Part shown: one piece after another, positions 8,445 to 16,865 of the stretch
Numbering within the stretch: the stretch's first letter is position 1
How the letters are laid out: each line of letters starts with the position of its first letter
From: Bradyrhizobium sediminis
GTDB lineage: Bacteria > Pseudomonadota > Alphaproteobacteria > Rhizobiales > Xanthobacteraceae
NCBI RefSeq assembly: GCF_018736085.1
Contig: NZ_CP076134.1
Location: 4,846,501 to 4,910,500, forward strand
DNA length: 64,000 bases
Direction of reading: 5' to 3'
Translations under genes and position numbers: made by a program
The notes under the pieces: generated by a model
What the model was told of the DNA's origin: nothing
Database searches by the model: none
The model's input: only the letters and a program-made list of their open reading frames with translations

Positions 8445-8972
8445 ATGAGCATCGAGATCGACGTATTGAACGGAGACGCATCGTGGCCCGTGGCGGAGCC
8501 GCTGTTCGATGCGGTCTGGTCGCCCCATGTCATGGAAAAGCTGTCTTGGGGCCATGTCCAGTGGGCCCATGCCGACCTCCGCGTGCTGATCGAACGACCC
8601 GAAGGCGGGCTGGCCTGCCATGTCGGAATTTATTTCCGCGACGTCACCCTGGACGGCCGCAAGATGCAGGCCGGCGGCATCGGCGGGGTCATGACCCGCG
8701 AGGACTGCCGCGGCCAGGGCTATGCCAGCCTCGCGCTGAACGCCGCGGTACGGACCATGCGCGACCACGAGGCGGTGCAGTTCGCACTGTTGTTCTGCGA
8801 ACCGCACAATTTCGCGTTCTACCGGGCGCGCGGCTGGCACCGCTTCACCGGCGAGGTCTACGCCGAGCAGCCCGGGGGACGCATTCGCTTCGAGGCGATG
8901 GCGCCCTTCGTGCTCGACTTCACGCGCGCGCCGCGGCAAGGCGTCATCGACCTATGCGGCCTGCCTTGGTGA
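8445..8972 (+). CDS. GNAT N-acetyltransferase, AAC(2')-like layout
   Basis: This protein has 175 residues from the ATG at 8445, with AGGG ten bases upstream; a TTG three codons earlier is less likely. The acetyl-CoA motif is CRGQGYA (about residues 85-91), followed by a C-terminal ALLFCEPHNFAFYRARGW strand-helix. The order of elements (early SWGH, a VGGVMTREDCRGQG core, YRARGW, and a C-terminal FVLDF...DLCGLPW) resembles AAC(2')-I aminoglycoside acetyltransferases in layout. Substrate is unknown, and simple GNAT is the safe call. Confidence 0.8.
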   Translation: MSIEIDVLNGDASWPVAEPLFDAVWSPHVMEKLSWGHVQWAHADLRVLIERPEGGLACHVGIYFRDVTLDGRKMQAGGIGGVMTREDCRGQGYASLALNAAVRTMRDHEAVQFALLFCEPHNFAFYRARGWHRFTGEVYAEQPGGRIRFEAMAPFVLDFTRAPRQGVIDLCGLPW

Positions 8973-9066
8973 CCATGCGCGCCGCGGGGTGGCGGTCGCA
9001 GGCGGCGGCCCATAATATGTCGGTCATCATTTTGTTGTCCGCTGACGCCTGAATGGCCGGTGCTGC

Positions 9067-10440
9067 ATGACCATCAAGGCCTCGCCTGAGGCGCCCCCGG
9101 CCGGCATCCCCGCCAACGGCCTGCTGACGTCGCCGATCCTGCCGACCCTGCTGAAGCTGGCCTTTCCGAATATCGTCGCGATGTTCGGCACCACCTTGGT
9201 GGCGGTCGCCGAAACCTCCTATATCGGCCGTCTCGGCATCGAACCCCTGGCCGCCATCGCGCTGGTGTTCCCCTTCGTGATGCTGACGCAGATGATGTCG
9301 GCGGGCGCCATGGGCGGCGGCGTTTCGTCGGCGATCAGCCGCGCGCTCGGCGCCGGCGACCGCGAGCGCGCGGCGACGCTGGCGCTGCACGCGGCCATGA
9401 TCGGCCTGCTCGGCGGACTGTTCTTCACCGCTGTCATGCTGCTGTTCGGCCGCGGGTTCTTCATGCTGCTGGGCGGGCGCGGCGGCGTGCTCGAACAGGC
9501 CCTGCAATATTCGCAGGTGCTGTTTTCCGGCGCGGTCTCGATCTGGCTGGTCAATACGCTGTCCTCGGTGCTGCGCGGCACCGGCGACATGCGGCTGCCG
9601 TCGGCAACATTGATCGGCACCGCCCTGGTTCAGGTCGTGGCCGGCGGCACATTGGGTCTTGGTCTCGCCGGGCTGCCGCAACTCGGCATGCGCGGCGTCG
9701 CCGCCGGACAACTGATCGCGTTCTCGCTCGGGGCGATATTTCTCGCCTGGGTCCTCGTCAGCGGCCGCAGCCGGCTGACGCTCGATTTCCGCGCCTTCAG
9801 ATTTCAGCGCGCCATGTTCCTCGACATCCTGAAGGTCGGCGCGATCTCCTGCGTGGCGCCGCTGCAGAGCGTGCTGACCATCCTGATCTTCACCAGGATC
9901 CTCGCCGGCTTCGGCACCGCGACGCTCGCCGGCTACGGCATGGGCTCGCGGCTCGAATTCCTGCTGACCCCGATTTCGTTCGCCTTCGGCGTCGCCTCGG
10001 TGCCGATGGTCGGCATGGCCGTCGGCGCCGGCCTCGTCGCGCGCGCCCGCAAGGTGGCGTGGACCGCGGGCGCAGCATCGGCCCTCACCATCGGGCTGAT
10101 CGGCCTGATCGTGGCGGCAGAACCGGTGCTCTGGGTGTCGCTGTTCACCAGCGATCCCGGCGTCACCGCCGCCGCCTATTCCTATTTCGCCTGGGCCGGT
10201 CCGGCATTCGGGTTCTTCGGGCTGGGCACCTGTCTCTATTTCGCTTCGCAGGGCGCGGCGAAGGTCGGCGGCCCGGTGCTGGCGGGAACAGGCCGCTTGC
10301 TGTTGGTCGGGCTCGGCGGCTGGTGGCTGGTGTCGATCGACGCTCCGGCATGGACGCTGTTCGCGCTGGCCGGCGCCGCCATGGTGCTGTTCGGCCTCGG
10401 CGTGGCCGCTTCGGTCCGCCTGACGCGCTGGGGTAAATGA
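9067..10440 (+). CDS. MATE family multidrug/organic cation exporter
   Basis: This 457-residue protein has about twelve membrane segments and two homologous halves. The N-terminal half carries FPNIVAMFGTTLVAVAETSYIGRLG and the second half LQSVLTILIFTRILAGFGTATLAGYG, the NorM/DinF-type repeats. It is an inner-membrane secondary exporter driven by a proton or sodium gradient; the substrate cannot be read. It follows the GNAT gene by 94 bp and may share its transcript. Confidence 0.9.
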   Translation: MTIKASPEAPPAGIPANGLLTSPILPTLLKLAFPNIVAMFGTTLVAVAETSYIGRLGIEPLAAIALVFPFVMLTQMMSAGAMGGGVSSAISRALGAGDRERAATLALHAAMIGLLGGLFFTAVMLLFGRGFFMLLGGRGGVLEQALQYSQVLFSGAVSIWLVNTLSSVLRGTGDMRLPSATLIGTALVQVVAGGTLGLGLAGLPQLGMRGVAAGQLIAFSLGAIFLAWVLVSGRSRLTLDFRAFRFQRAMFLDILKVGAISCVAPLQSVLTILIFTRILAGFGTATLAGYGMGSRLEFLLTPISFAFGVASVPMVGMAVGAGLVARARKVAWTAGAASALTIGLIGLIVAAEPVLWVSLFTSDPGVTAAAYSYFAWAGPAFGFFGLGTCLYFASQGAAKVGGPVLAGTGRLLLVGLGGWWLVSIDAPAWTLFALAGAAMVLFGLGVAASVRLTRWGK

Positions 10441-10554
10441 TCCGCGAGCAGGCCGATACGACATTGCAGAAATTCGATTTGTTGCTATGCAGGCCTGCTT
10501 TTCGGAGAGGCTCAGCGCCTGAACACACATCCGGGCCTCGTGGTTCGAGAAAAT

Positions 10555-10965
10555 CTATTCTTCCATCGGGCAGTTGACCATCCAGGGCGTGCCGAACTGA
10601 TCGACGCACATGCCGAAACCCTTGGAGAAGAAAGTCTTGCCGAACGCCATGTTGATGGTGCCGCCCTCGGCCAGCGCCTTGAACCGGCGCTCGGCGTCGG
10701 CGGGATCCTCGACCTGCAGGGAGACCGCGAATCCCTGCGGCTGGTGGAAATTGCCCGGAGTTGCGTCGGAGGCCATCAGCACTTCGCCGTCGATCGATAT
10801 CCTGGCGTGCATGACCTTCTTCTTCCATTCCGGAGGGATCGGCATCTCCGCGGGCCCGCCCTCATAGGTCAGCATTGCATCGATCCTGGCGCCGAGCACC
10901 TTCGCGTAGAATTTCAACGCCGCTTCGCAATTGCCGTTGTAGAAGAGATAGGGATTGACCTGCAT
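10555..10965 (-). CDS. VOC family protein, PhnB-like
   Basis: This 136-residue PhnB/YjdN-type member of the vicinal oxygen chelate superfamily has MQVNPYLFYNGNCEAALKFY at the N-terminus and GFGMCVDQFGTPWMVN at the C-terminus. Its function is not assigned. It is the last gene of a minus-strand series with SRPBCC, DoxX and sigma genes, the usual company of DGPF/ECF42 clusters. Confidence 0.88.
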   Translation of the reverse strand: MQVNPYLFYNGNCEAALKFYAKVLGARIDAMLTYEGGPAEMPIPPEWKKKVMHARISIDGEVLMASDATPGNFHQPQGFAVSLQVEDPADAERRFKALAEGGTINMAFGKTFFSKGFGMCVDQFGTPWMVNCPMEE

Positions 10966-11002
10966 CGCTTGCTCCTAGGGTGACTTGACGCCGCACCGAA
11001 GC

Positions 11003-11539
11003 TCATTTTTCGGCGAGCCGCTTCAGATTGGCGAGACCGATTTCAAAATCCTTGCCGACCATGTCGTCCAGGTTGATGAAGACCTGCATCACCTTCGACA
11101 TCAGGGACGCGGGACCATGCATCAGCCATGTCAGACGGGTGGCATCGCCCTGCGGCAGCATTGTGAATTCAGCGGTGTTGTGGGCTTCGAACGGCGTGAA
11201 AAAATCGAGCTTGATGGCGATCTTCGACGGCGCCGGCGCGTCCAGGATTTCCATGCGGCCGGAACCGACGTTCTTGTTGCCCTCCCACGCATAGACCGCG
11301 CCCTTGCCGCTCCCCACATCGCTGAAAGTGCGCTTCATCGCGGGATCCTTGTGTTCGTAAGGCGACCACGATCCCCACTGGTGAAAATCGTTGATCAGCG
11401 GAAAGATCTTTTCCGGCGGCGCCTTGACCGTGATGGCGCGCCTCACGGCGAACGTATCCGGCTTGGTCGCAGCGAGGATCAGCACGATAGCGATCGCAAT
11501 CGCAAGCACGACGGCAATGATGGCAATGGCCTTCAACAT
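11003..11539 (-). CDS. SRPBCC (START-like) family protein with N-terminal anchor
   Basis: In this 178-residue protein, residues 1-28 form a hydrophobic membrane anchor or signal. The rest is a START-like fold with AITVKAPPEKIFPLINDFHQW and the usual C-terminal helix (LMSKVMQVFINLDDMVGKDFE). Such proteins bind hydrophobic ligands; no ligand can be deduced. It lies 38 bp from the DoxX gene in the putative ECF42 cluster. Confidence 0.88.
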   Translation of the reverse strand: MLKAIAIIAVVLAIAIAIVLILAATKPDTFAVRRAITVKAPPEKIFPLINDFHQWGSWSPYEHKDPAMKRTFSDVGSGKGAVYAWEGNKNVGSGRMEILDAPAPSKIAIKLDFFTPFEAHNTAEFTMLPQGDATRLTWLMHGPASLMSKVMQVFINLDDMVGKDFEIGLANLKRLAEK

Positions 11540-11576
11540 GGCAAACTCCGTATCGGTGAATCGTCGGCGAGGTAAA

Positions 11577-11999
11577 TCAACGCTGCCAGGGCATCAAGCC
11601 GCGCAAGTTTCTGTCGCGCAGCCACAGCCCGCCCCACACCATCAGGCCCAGATAGAATCCGAACAGCGTGTGGCTGAACAGCGGACTGCCGATCCTGACA
11701 TGCGATGCCATCGCGCCGCCGAGATAGCCGGTCAACAGGATGGCCCCGAGAATCGAGGTCGGCGGAATCGCATAGAGCACGGTGCAGGCGACGGTGATGA
11801 CACCGAGTGTCCGCGCCAGGCTTTCGCTCGAACCATAGCCCATCCTGTCCATGGTTTCCGTGACCACCGGCCACGGCACCAGCTTGATGGCGCCGTCGAA
11901 CAGCAGGAACACAATGACGAGGCCGCTGAGGACACGGCCGGTCCACTGTGCGGGCTTTGAAATCTCCGGGCTTGCCGCGGTCTCGGCGATCGTCGTCAT
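11577..11999 (-). CDS. DoxX-like small membrane protein
   Basis: This protein has 140 residues from the ATG at 11999. It has four membrane segments, with the first containing VIVFLLFDGAIKLVPWPVV and a TGYLGGAMASHVRIG loop, both typical of the DoxX_2 family. Its role is not defined, although DoxX-like proteins are often linked to redox stress. It sits between the sigma factor and the SRPBCC gene. Confidence 0.88.
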   Translation of the reverse strand: MTTIAETAASPEISKPAQWTGRVLSGLVIVFLLFDGAIKLVPWPVVTETMDRMGYGSSESLARTLGVITVACTVLYAIPPTSILGAILLTGYLGGAMASHVRIGSPLFSHTLFGFYLGLMVWGGLWLRDRNLRGLMPWQR

Positions 12000-12110
12000 G
12001 GTCGGCTCCGTCGGGGATTGCTGATACACAATCCAAGGACGAACGGGAGCGGCGGAAACCGACAGGGGGGAGCGAAATTATTGCGACCGCCTCCCTTTTT
12101 CCCCTCTCCC

Positions 12111-13382
12111 CTACTTCCCCGCCTTGGCGCCGCGGGGCGCGCTGTCGCGCATCAGGCGGTCGAGATGCATCCTGATGTGGGCGGCCTCCGCCGAGGTGTT
12201 GGCGAGCGCGATGGCGCGGTCGAAGGCGACGCGGGCCTCCTCGTTGCGGCCGAGCTGCATCAGGAACGCGCCGCGCACGCCGAAGAAATGGAAGTAATTC
12301 GACAGCCGCGACGACAGCGGCTCGATCATCTCGAGCGCGGCCTCGGCCCCGCGCACCTTGGACACCGCGACCGCGCGGTTGAGCGTCACCACCGGCGACG
12401 GCTGCATCACCTCCAGCGCGCCATAGAGCAGATCGATCTGGGTCCAGTCGGTGTCTTCGGGCCTGGCGGCACGGGCATGCAGCGCCGCGACCGCCGCCTG
12501 GATCTGATAGGGTCCGCTGCGGCGGTGGCGCATCGCCTTGTCGATCAGCGCCAGCCCCTCCGCGATCATCTTCTGGTTCCACAGGCTGCGGTCCTGGTCG
12601 TCGAGCAGGATCACCGCGCCCTCGGCGTCGAAGCGCGCCGCCGCGCGGGCGTGCTGCAGCAACAGCAATGCCGTCAGTCCCATGATCTCGGGTTCGCCCT
12701 GGAACAGCCGCAACAGCAGCCGCGCCAGCCGGATCGCCTCCTCGCACAGGGTGCTGCGAATCTCGGCGGTGTCGCCACTGGCCGAATAGCCCTCGTTGAA
12801 GACCAGATAGATCATCGCCGCCACCGCGGAGAGCCGCTCGGAGCGCTCCACGGCGCCCGGGGTCTCGAACGGCACGTCGGCGTCGGCAACGCGCGCCTTT
12901 GCCCGGGTGATGCGCTGCTCCATCGCCGCCTCAGAGACCAGGAAGGCGCGCGCGATCTGTTTGACGGTCAACCCCGAGACGATGCGCAAGGCGAGCGCGA
13001 TCTGCTGCGTCGCCGGCAGATCCGGATGACAGCAGATGAACAGCAGCCGCAGGATGTCGTCGCGGTAATGCGAGCCGTCGAGCCGCTCGGCCAGCGCGTC
13101 CTCGGCGTCGTCGAGATCGGAGATCGCCTCGTCCTCGGGCAGCGGCTGCTGCCTGCGGTTGCGCCTGATGTCGTCGATCGCGACATTGCGGCCGACCATG
13201 ATCAGCCATGCCGCGGGATCGCGCGGCGGACCGTTTTGCGGCCAGCTCTTCAACGCGCGCAAGGACGCGTTCTGGAAGGCTTCCTCGGCGGTGTCGAGAT
13301 CGCGGAAATAGCGCAACAGCGCGCCGACCGCCTGGGGACGCGCCGAGGTCAGCGCGGCATCGATCCAGGCGGCGTCGGTCAC
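12111..13382 (-). CDS. ECF sigma factor, ECF42-type with TPR-like C-terminal extension
   Basis: This is a 423-residue protein. Region 2 lies within about residues 20-85 (AEEAFQNASLRAL..., WLIMVGRNVAIDDIRR) and region 4 around 110-165 (IALALRIVSGLTVKQIARAFLVSEAAMEQRITRAK). The long remainder (about 180-410) is helical and repeat-like, the extension that defines the ECF42 group. ECF42 genes sit beside DGPF/YCII genes, as here, where the start overlaps the upstream DGPF stop (ATGA). No anti-sigma factor is adjacent, in line with control through the extension (inference). Confidence 0.9.
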   Translation of the reverse strand: MTDAAWIDAALTSARPQAVGALLRYFRDLDTAEEAFQNASLRALKSWPQNGPPRDPAAWLIMVGRNVAIDDIRRNRRQQPLPEDEAISDLDDAEDALAERLDGSHYRDDILRLLFICCHPDLPATQQIALALRIVSGLTVKQIARAFLVSEAAMEQRITRAKARVADADVPFETPGAVERSERLSAVAAMIYLVFNEGYSASGDTAEIRSTLCEEAIRLARLLLRLFQGEPEIMGLTALLLLQHARAAARFDAEGAVILLDDQDRSLWNQKMIAEGLALIDKAMRHRRSGPYQIQAAVAALHARAARPEDTDWTQIDLLYGALEVMQPSPVVTLNRAVAVSKVRGAEAALEMIEPLSSRLSNYFHFFGVRGAFLMQLGRNEEARVAFDRAIALANTSAEAAHIRMHLDRLMRDSAPRGAKAGK

Positions 13383-13747
13383 GGCTTGATGCTCCCGGGG
13401 TTCAACAGCCCAACGGGGCGGATTTCGTAGGCGCCGCCGGGATTGGCGGCCCCGAGATCGCGCGCGACGTCGAGCGCCTCATCGAGGTTGTTGCAGTCGA
13501 CGATGTAGAAGCCGAGCAATTGTTCCTTGGTTTCGGCATAGGGGCCATCGAGCACGAGAGGCGGATCGTCCTTGCGCAACGTGGTCGCCGAGGTCGTCGG
13601 CAGCAGCCGCGCCACCGGCCCGAGCCGCCCCTGTTTTTTCAGTTTGTCCTGCACGACGGCAAGTTTGCTCATGACGGCGGCGTCCTGTTCCTTGGTCCAG
13701 GATCCGACGGTGTCTTCGTCGTGATAGCAGAGAATGGCGTAAAGCAT
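13379..13747 (-). CDS. DGPF/YCII-related protein
   Basis: This protein has 122 residues from the ATG at 13747; the longer upstream frame is not family-like. It shows MLYAILCYHDED, a central DGPYAETKEQLLGFYIVD (the DGP[FY] signature) and a C-terminal GAYEIRPV. The fold is ferredoxin-like and the function unknown. DGPF genes are the hallmark partners of ECF42 sigma genes, and this one is translationally coupled to it. Confidence 0.9.
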   Translation of the reverse strand: MLYAILCYHDEDTVGSWTKEQDAAVMSKLAVVQDKLKKQGRLGPVARLLPTTSATTLRKDDPPLVLDGPYAETKEQLLGFYIVDCNNLDEALDVARDLGAANPGGAYEIRPVGLLNPGSIKP

Positions 13748-13842
13748 GCGAGAGGTTCCGGTTTGATTGGAAGACGAGTGAGTGCAGAGGCTCCCGACAG
13801 GATAGCGGAAATATTTATCGTTCGCGATTCTCTCAATCGCAA

Positions 13843-14271
13843 TTAGCGACGCTCGCCGATCACCTGTGAAAATCGCAGGAGGTAGCCATCCGGATCCTGG
13901 ACCGCAAATTGCTTGACGCCAATTTCGTCGTTTTCTCGCCGATACCACCGGTCTTCAAGCGGCAAAAACACCACAACGTCAGCCGCCAGAACTCTTGCAT
14001 GCAAGTCTATGACGTCAGCAACTTGAATCTGGAAATTAGCTCCTCGGCCGAATGGGTAGGTCAACTCCGCGCGCGGCCATAGGCGGTCTTTGCCAACGGG
14101 CTCCTCGAGCATCAGCTCGGCCCCATCACGTTCCAAATATGCGAAGCGCTCTTCCGGACGGGAATAGAGGACGCGAAATCCCAACAGCCCAGTGTAGAAG
14201 CGAAGGCTTTCTTCGAAGTTCGAGCAGACAAATTCGGGGACGAGCTTGGCGCGCATAGGAAAGCGTATCAT
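13843..14271 (-). CDS. VOC family protein (bleomycin-resistance/glyoxalase-like)
   Basis: This protein has about 142 residues from the ATG at 14271; an ATG 15 bp further in is equally plausible, and neither has a clear SD. Its pattern is LVPEFVCSNFEESLRFYTGLLGFRV, ERDGAELMLEEP and a C-terminal VKQFAVQDPDGYLLRFSQ, typical of VOC proteins with His/Glu metal positions partly conserved. Possible roles are ligand sequestration or isomerisation. It lies upstream of the DGPF gene on the same strand, separated by 95 bp. Confidence 0.82.
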   Translation of the reverse strand: MIRFPMRAKLVPEFVCSNFEESLRFYTGLLGFRVLYSRPEERFAYLERDGAELMLEEPVGKDRLWPRAELTYPFGRGANFQIQVADVIDLHARVLAADVVVFLPLEDRWYRRENDEIGVKQFAVQDPDGYLLRFSQVIGERR

Positions 14272-14408
14272 CGCAGATACGTTCCGACAAACGGCTGCAG
14301 GACGACTTAAGAGAGACGACGACGCAGCAAGCCAGAAATGTTTTTGCACGGGAGGCGCGCCCCGGTAAGGTCGCCGCAGATTCCGCCAGCCTGGGACACA
14401 AAAATCCG

Positions 14409-15374
14409 ATGAACAAAGGCGCGCTCGCCCTGCTGATACACGGCGGCACCGAAAACTGGTCTCCGCAACGATGGAAGGGCCGTTTCGACGATGTCTGCGG
14501 CGACCGGCGGGTGCTGCTGCTGCCCGATGCGGCGTTCGATCCGGCCGATGTTCACTATGCCGCGGTCTGGAAGCCGGCTCCGGGCGAACTTGCGGCGTTT
14601 CCGAACCTGCGCGCCATTTTCAACCTGGGCGCGGGCGTCGATGCGCTGATGGCCGATTCGAGCCTGCCGAAAGTGCCGCTGGTTCGCGTCGCGGTCGGCG
14701 ACCTCACCCAGCGCATGACGGAATACGTCACCCTTCACGTGCTGATGCATCACCGGCAGGAGCTTTACCTGCGGGCCAGCCAGCGCGAAAAACGCTGGCA
14801 GCCGAAATTTCAATGGCCGGCGAACGCGATTTCGGTCGGCGTCATGGGCCTCGGCGCGCTCGGATCCGACGCCGCCGAAGTGCTGAAACGAATAGGTTTC
14901 CGCGTGGCGGGCTGGAGCCGGAGCGCCCGGCGGATCGAGGGCATCGAATGCTTCCACGGGCAAGCGCAGCTCGCGCCGTTTCTCGCACGAACCGATATTC
15001 TGGTCTGCCTGCTGCCGCTGACGCCGGATACGCGGCACATCCTGAATCGCGGATTGTTCGCACAACTCAACCGCGACGGCCCGCTCGGCGCGCCGGTGCT
15101 GATCAACGCCGGCCGCGGCGGATTGCAGAATGAGGCCGACATTCTTTCATGTCTCGACGACGGCACGCTCGGCGCCGCGTCGCTGGATGTCTTCGCCATG
15201 GAACCGCTGCCGGCGGACAGTCCGTTCTGGACCCATCCGAAGGTCGTGCTGACGCCGCACAACGCCGCCGATACCGATCCCGACGAAATCTCGAAATATG
15301 TCGCGCGCCAGATCGAACGTTTCGAGGCCGGCGCCGCGCTGGACAACGTCGTCGATCCGGCGCGGGGGTATTAG
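14409..15374 (+). CDS. ghrA: D-2-hydroxyacid dehydrogenase, glyoxylate/hydroxypyruvate reductase A type
   Basis: This is a 321-residue protein. The Rossmann motif is GVMGLGALGSDAAEVL (about 138-153). Catalytic positions of the family are visible: Arg in NAGRGGLQ, a Glu in the SLDVFAMEPLP region and His in LTPHNAA. The N-terminal half matches the short GhrA-type substrate domain. It is expected to reduce glyoxylate or hydroxypyruvate with NAD(P)H in the cytoplasm. It is flanked by divergent VOC and convergent membrane-protein genes. Confidence 0.88.
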   Translation: MNKGALALLIHGGTENWSPQRWKGRFDDVCGDRRVLLLPDAAFDPADVHYAAVWKPAPGELAAFPNLRAIFNLGAGVDALMADSSLPKVPLVRVAVGDLTQRMTEYVTLHVLMHHRQELYLRASQREKRWQPKFQWPANAISVGVMGLGALGSDAAEVLKRIGFRVAGWSRSARRIEGIECFHGQAQLAPFLARTDILVCLLPLTPDTRHILNRGLFAQLNRDGPLGAPVLINAGRGGLQNEADILSCLDDGTLGAASLDVFAMEPLPADSPFWTHPKVVLTPHNAADTDPDEISKYVARQIERFEAGAALDNVVDPARGY

Positions 15375-15436
15375 CGAACTGCGACAATTCTGTCGTCGTC
15401 CGGGGAATGCTCTCCCAATGGTAGCAGCCGCGCGCC

Positions 15437-15895
15437 TCATCGCCCGGCTTGCGTCGCGCGGTGCAGGACGCCGCCAAGCCAGCAACAAGGCAAGCCAGCG
15501 AGGTCAAGCACGACCGGGTACCAGAGCGGACCGAGCTCCGTGCTGGCGGCGGCAACGATGCCGGCCGTCCCCGGGATGAGCCCGATCAGTCCCAGGATGA
15601 CGGCATGACGCATCGGCGCATTCGGCGCGAGCCTTGCGGCGATGTAGCCGCCGGCCACGGTGTAGACGATCCGGTACGACAGCGCCAAAAGCAGCAGCCC
15701 TGTGTCCTTCATCGGTTCGCCCCAGGGCGAATAGACCCTGAGCACATGCAGCACCTGATCGGTGCCGAGCGAGAGCACGACCACCGCGACGAAGCCCAGC
15801 AGGATTGCCGCCGCGCTGCGCCACCGCCGGCGCGGCGGCGTGGCGACGATCCCGTGATCGCCTAAGGTGGTACCCTTCAATTGTTCGGTTGACAC
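15437..15895 (-). CDS. Hypothetical four-span membrane protein
   Basis: This protein has 152 residues if it starts at the GTG at 15895, which has AGGAG six bases upstream; the longer frame extends into the promoter of the next gene and is not credible. Membrane segments are at about 27-45, 63-83, 95-117 and 124-145. Motifs such as YSPWGEPMKDTGLLLLALSY are present but no family is recognised. It lies downstream of mrp on the same strand, with 115 bp between them. Confidence 0.7.
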   Translation of the reverse strand: MSTEQLKGTTLGDHGIVATPPRRRWRSAAAILLGFVAVVVLSLGTDQVLHVLRVYSPWGEPMKDTGLLLLALSYRIVYTVAGGYIAARLAPNAPMRHAVILGLIGLIPGTAGIVAAASTELGPLWYPVVLDLAGLPCCWLGGVLHRATQAGR

Positions 15896-16010
15896 TCTGA
15901 GCTCCTGTTCTGAAACCACGACACCATGACGAACGGTATCGTGAGAAACCGACACGGCGCGGGAATTTTTTTCGCCTAAGCCATCGGCCCCGAACGCCGC
16001 AAGCGGGCAC

Positions 16011-16862
16011 CTACTCGATGACGATGCGCGGCGCCGGACGGCTCGCCGCGCCGGTCGAAATCGCCGACCAGATGGTACGGGCGATCTCGACAAAGTGCCT
16101 GGCATGGACGCCGTCGGGCTCGGTCGCGACAACCGGGCGGCCCTCGTCGGAGGTCTCGCGGATCTTGATGTCGAGCGGGATCTCGCCGAGATAGGGGATG
16201 CCGCGGCGTTCGGCCTCGAGCCGCGCGCCGCCATGGCCGAAGATCGGCGTCACATGGTTGCAGGTCGGGCAGCAGAAGCTCGACATGTTCTCGATCACGC
16301 CCAGAATCGGGATGTTCACCTTCTGAAACATCGCGATGCCGCGCCGCGCGTCGATCAGCGCGATGTCCTGCGGCGTCGAGACGATCACCGCGCCCGATAG
16401 CGGCACCTGCTGCGCCATGGTGAGCTGCGCATCGCCGGTGCCGGGCGGCAAGTCGACGACCAGGACATCGAGATTGCCCCACGCCACTTCGCGCAGCATC
16501 TGCGTGATCGCCGAGATCACCATCGGTCCGCGCCAGATCATGGCGTTGTCTTCCTCGACCAGAAAGCCGATCGACATCACCTTGACGCCGAACCGCTCCA
16601 TCGGCTCCAGCATGCGCGGGCCGATCTGGCGCGGCTTGCCGCGCAGGCCGAACAGTCTTGGTTGCGACGGACCGTAGATGTCGGCGTCGAGGATGCCGGC
16701 CTTCAGACCCATCGCGGCGAAGCCGAGCGCGAGGTTGCAGGAAGTGGTCGACTTGCCGACGCCGCCCTTCCCTGACGCGACCGCGATGACGTGCTTGACG
16801 CCGGGAATGTCTGCGGCCTTCGAGGTCGCACGGGCCTGCATGGTGGGCGGAGTGGCGGACAC
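16011..16862 (-). CDS. apbC: Mrp/ApbC iron-sulfur carrier P-loop ATPase
   Basis: This 283-residue protein has the deviant Walker A SGKGGVGKST (about 30-39), DADIYGPSQPRL, VDLPPGTGDAQL and the Fe-S binding CPTC motif near residue 204. ApbC/Mrp carries and transfers [4Fe-4S] clusters to apoproteins. Its gene starts 3 bp after the stop of the eight-cluster-style polyferredoxin, so it probably matures the Fe-S proteins of the formate dehydrogenase locus (inference). It lacks the N-terminal DUF59 domain of longer Mrp proteins. Confidence 0.92.
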   Translation of the reverse strand: MSATPPTMQARATSKAADIPGVKHVIAVASGKGGVGKSTTSCNLALGFAAMGLKAGILDADIYGPSQPRLFGLRGKPRQIGPRMLEPMERFGVKVMSIGFLVEEDNAMIWRGPMVISAITQMLREVAWGNLDVLVVDLPPGTGDAQLTMAQQVPLSGAVIVSTPQDIALIDARRGIAMFQKVNIPILGVIENMSSFCCPTCNHVTPIFGHGGARLEAERRGIPYLGEIPLDIKIRETSDEGRPVVATEPDGVHARHFVEIARTIWSAISTGAASRPAPRIVIE

Positions 16863-16865
16863 GAT

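Noticed and set aside
8944..10530. 528-codon open frame antisense to the MATE exporter
   Set aside because: Gln/Arg/Asp-rich translation typical of antisense frames of membrane proteins; the sense frame is a clear MATE protein.
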